A stretch of 64,000 bases of DNA, taken from the NCBI GenBank assembly GCA_025057755.1, contig JANWVC010000005.1:62001-126000 (forward strand). Direction: 5' to 3'. Positions 62,318-64,000 of the stretch are shown here, piece after piece. Numbering within the stretch: position 1 is the first letter of the stretch; the number at the start of each line of letters is the position of its first letter. The translations under genes were made by a program, and so were the position numbers. The notes below the pieces were generated by a model. It was not told the origin of the DNA. It searched no databases and saw only the letters and a program-made list of their open reading frames with translations. This stretch comes from Limisphaera sp. (lineage in GTDB: Bacteria; Verrucomicrobiota; Verrucomicrobiia; Limisphaerales; Limisphaeraceae).

Positions 62318-62617
62318 ATATTGTGAACGAAGTGGTTCTCTAATGTCGTATTAGATCGCCTTATTCTTAGATCAGGTATGGCTCCGTCCGAAGAGGCCTG
62401 AATAGGAAATGATTGTAAGAGAGGGAGCGCATGTGCCATATTGAGCGATGTCATGACCATCCATGGAGGCTTTGTGCCTGGGATCGGTCCATATTACGCG
62501 TACATGCGAAAATATTGTTTGGTGGCTGCGACGGGCTGCATGAGGCCGCAGGACCAGACTGAACGCGCCTTTCGCGAAACGAGGGCATAGCTACGGGACC
62601 GTGCATCTTGGCCACTC
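62318..62617. other. Intergenic region, no gene seen
   Basis: About 300 bases of relatively A+T-rich DNA lie between two GNAT-like genes. A small inverted repeat TCTAAT/ATTAGA occurs at 62339-62355. No promoter or terminator is convincing. Confidence 0.3.
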
Positions 62618-63499
62618 ATGGGGCAAGGATGGCAATGCATATCGCGCGCCGAGTATGCCGAGTTGGAAAGTCGTTTAGGTGCGCGAGTATTGTGGCGAGA
62701 TGGCATTGCTTGGCGCAGAGTGAAGCCATTTTTCTGGCGACCGGTATTCCCTTATGAAGTCATTCTTCCCGGGGCGGCAGTGAAACCACCATTCGGCAAG
62801 TGCAGCATTTATCAACACTTGGTTGAATCCGCAGCGGTGGCGAATACATGGGTTAGATATGTGGTGTTCCGTGATGTTCGAGAATACGATATTGCTCAGT
62901 TAGGCCGGTCGCATCGCAAACACTTGCAGAAGGGACTTGAGCATTTTGAAATTAGGCCAATTGAGGACTACACACGCTTCGTAGAAGAAGCGTGGCCGGT
63001 GTACGTGGATTTTTACCTACGGACTAGGTATGAATACCGCCGAGATCGTTGCCGCCTAGGCGTCTTTCAGAAGTGGGCCAAACCACTGTTTGAATGTCCC
63101 GGGGTGCTGGTACTAGGTGCGTTTGCATCCACAGGTTTGTACGGCGTTGATATATCATATTGGGTGGAGCAATATGTCATCGCCGGACCCACGTTCTGCC
63201 GAACCGAGGCATTGCCCTGCCGTGTATCGGACGCTTTGCTGCACAGTTTGCGAGAAACTGTAGCACGTTTGAATGGGGTGAAGGCGATTTGGATGGGGTC
63301 TGTTGTAAGAAAACATGGCATTAATGATTTTAAACTAGAAAGAGGTGCGGTAGTTGAGAAGATGCCCGCGTACTGTAAGATGCCATCCGTCTTTTTTAAG
63401 GCGCTCAAAACACTTTGGCCATCGGTGTTGGAGCGGATGGGGTTTCAGATGATACTGCTCAATGTGTGCCCGTGGGGATGCCTGGCAGGTGGGATGTGA
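62618..63499 (+). CDS. GNAT/FemAB-like protein, copy 1 of a tandem pair
   Basis: The 293-residue protein is related to the partial gene that follows. Both have an AEYAELESR/AEYAAYERA helix, then WRRVKPFFWRP/WRQVRPFFFRP, later HRKHLQKGLEHFEIR, YLRTRYEYRRDRC and W/F-rich blocks. The second half has GLYGVDISYWVEQYVIAGP and WMGSVVRKHGINDFKLERGA, which fits a GNAT-like acceptor and acyl-CoA region. I cannot name a family with confidence. It probably acylates a sugar. The ATG at 62618 gives a few residues more than its paralogue; no ribosome-binding site is clear. Confidence 0.65.
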   Translation: MGQGWQCISRAEYAELESRLGARVLWRDGIAWRRVKPFFWRPVFPYEVILPGAAVKPPFGKCSIYQHLVESAAVANTWVRYVVFRDVREYDIAQLGRSHRKHLQKGLEHFEIRPIEDYTRFVEEAWPVYVDFYLRTRYEYRRDRCRLGVFQKWAKPLFECPGVLVLGAFASTGLYGVDISYWVEQYVIAGPTFCRTEALPCRVSDALLHSLRETVARLNGVKAIWMGSVVRKHGINDFKLERGAVVEKMPAYCKMPSVFFKALKTLWPSVLERMGFQMILLNVCPWGCLAGGM

Positions 63500-63523
63500 G
63501 TGTTGTGATGGGGAGACTGCGTG

Positions 63524-64000
63524 ATGACGCCGGCAGAATATGCAGCTTATGAGCGTGCCATGGGGGAGCGGGTTGTTGAACAAAATGGAGTCTATTGGCG
63601 CCAGGTGCGGCCTTTTTTCTTCCGTCCGCTTTTGTCATTTGAGCCTTTGGATGCGAGTGCGGTTCGCCGCCCATGGCTAGCCAGGTGGGGAGGTTGGCAA
63701 TGCGTGGTTCGGGACCAGTGCCAGGCCAACGCTGCCATGGCATTTTTGCTATTTCGGGAAGTGAGGGGGTATTCCTTACATTCTTTGGAAAAGAAGCGGC
63801 GTTGGGAGGTTCGACAAGCGGAGAAGCAATTTGAGGTTCGGCGTCTCCAACACGTGGGCGAACTGGTAGCTGCCCATCCATGCTATCTGGAATTCCAAAG
63901 CCGCACCCGCTACAAATACCGGGCTGACCGGGTCGATCCGAAACGCTTCGGAGCGTGGGCCGAGGAGGTTTTTCGCCACCCCAAGGTCATGGTGTGGGGC
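63524..64000 (+). CDS. GNAT/FemAB-like protein, copy 2 of a tandem pair (partial, cut by right edge)
   Basis: From the ATG at 63524 the frame is open to the window end (159 residues, no stop). Its N-terminus MTPAEYAAYERAMGERV and the RQVRPFFFRPL, YLEFQSRTRYKYRADRVD and RFGAWAEEVF blocks match the preceding gene, so the two arose by tandem duplication. The similarity supports both start sites approximately. The C-terminal half is outside the window. It is probably another acyltransferase of the polysaccharide locus. Confidence 0.75.
   Translation, partial: MTPAEYAAYERAMGERVVEQNGVYWRQVRPFFFRPLLSFEPLDASAVRRPWLARWGGWQCVVRDQCQANAAMAFLLFREVRGYSLHSLEKKRRWEVRQAEKQFEVRRLQHVGELVAAHPCYLEFQSRTRYKYRADRVDPKRFGAWAEEVFRHPKVMVWG

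Noticed and set aside
1..64000. CRISPR arrays, insertion sequences, phage genes and rRNA operons
   Set aside because: No regularly spaced repeats, transposase or integrase motifs, or rRNA sequence were seen anywhere in the window.

Overview
The window looks like chromosomal DNA of a G+C-rich Gram-negative bacterium, most likely a Verrucomicrobiota member of the Limisphaera/Pedosphaera kind. This is inferred from a C-terminal VPDGGS-type sorting tail, a PEP-CTERM protein, a tiny lipoprotein of a kind I associate with that phylum, and secreted enzymes against plant polysaccharides. I saw no rRNA, tRNA, CRISPR array, transposase, phage gene or replication origin.

Region 1 (1-27 kb) is mixed chromosome. 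It holds a secreted glycoside hydrolase family 2 enzyme cut by the left edge, a sugar nucleotidyltransferase followed by a good terminator, a 2000-residue hybrid histidine kinase with about ten PAS domains, a LOG-family protein, a PEP-CTERM protein beside a family 4 rhamnogalacturonan lyase, and an EamA transporter. Then come a rhodanese, a coiled-coil membrane protein with a small lipoprotein, argA, a monooxygenase-fold protein, rarA, 5-formyl-THF cyclo-ligase, proA, a sugar epimerase, a quinone oxidoreductase, dprA and a cupin.

Region 2 (about 27.3-64 kb) is one long co-directional locus for a surface or secreted polysaccharide. It has a priming phosphoglycosyl transferase, a Gfo/Idh/MocA oxidoreductase and a DegT/DnrJ aminotransferase (amino-sugar synthesis), a Wzz/tyrosine-autokinase-like protein, glycosyltransferases, three NodB-type deacetylase domains, an asparagine-synthetase-like amidotransferase, a Wzy-like polymerase, a Wzx-like flippase, two secreted beta-helix proteins, several FemAB/GNAT-type acyl or aminoacyl transferases, three hexapeptide acyltransferases, a CapA-like protein, a pyruvyltransferase-like protein and a VPDSG-CTERM protein. 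Many genes from 37.7 to 43.5 kb and at 58.7 kb overlap by ATGA, so they are probably translationally coupled. No exosortase is visible inside the window.

The most interesting part is 52.5-55.7 kb. Directly after the flippase lie an acyl-CoA-dehydrogenase-like flavoprotein, a free-standing amino-acid adenylation enzyme and a free-standing carrier protein. This trio matches the architecture that makes pyrrolyl-2-carboxyl-S-carrier from L-proline in pyoluteorin, prodiginine and aminocoumarin pathways (PltE/PltF/PltL type). The substrate-pocket residues I can read from the adenylation enzyme (D-L-F-Y-L-A-L-V-C-K) resemble, from memory, the L-proline code of that family. Two hexapeptide acyltransferases follow at once. 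My hypothesis is that this polysaccharide is decorated with pyrrole-2-carboxyl (or prolyl) groups.
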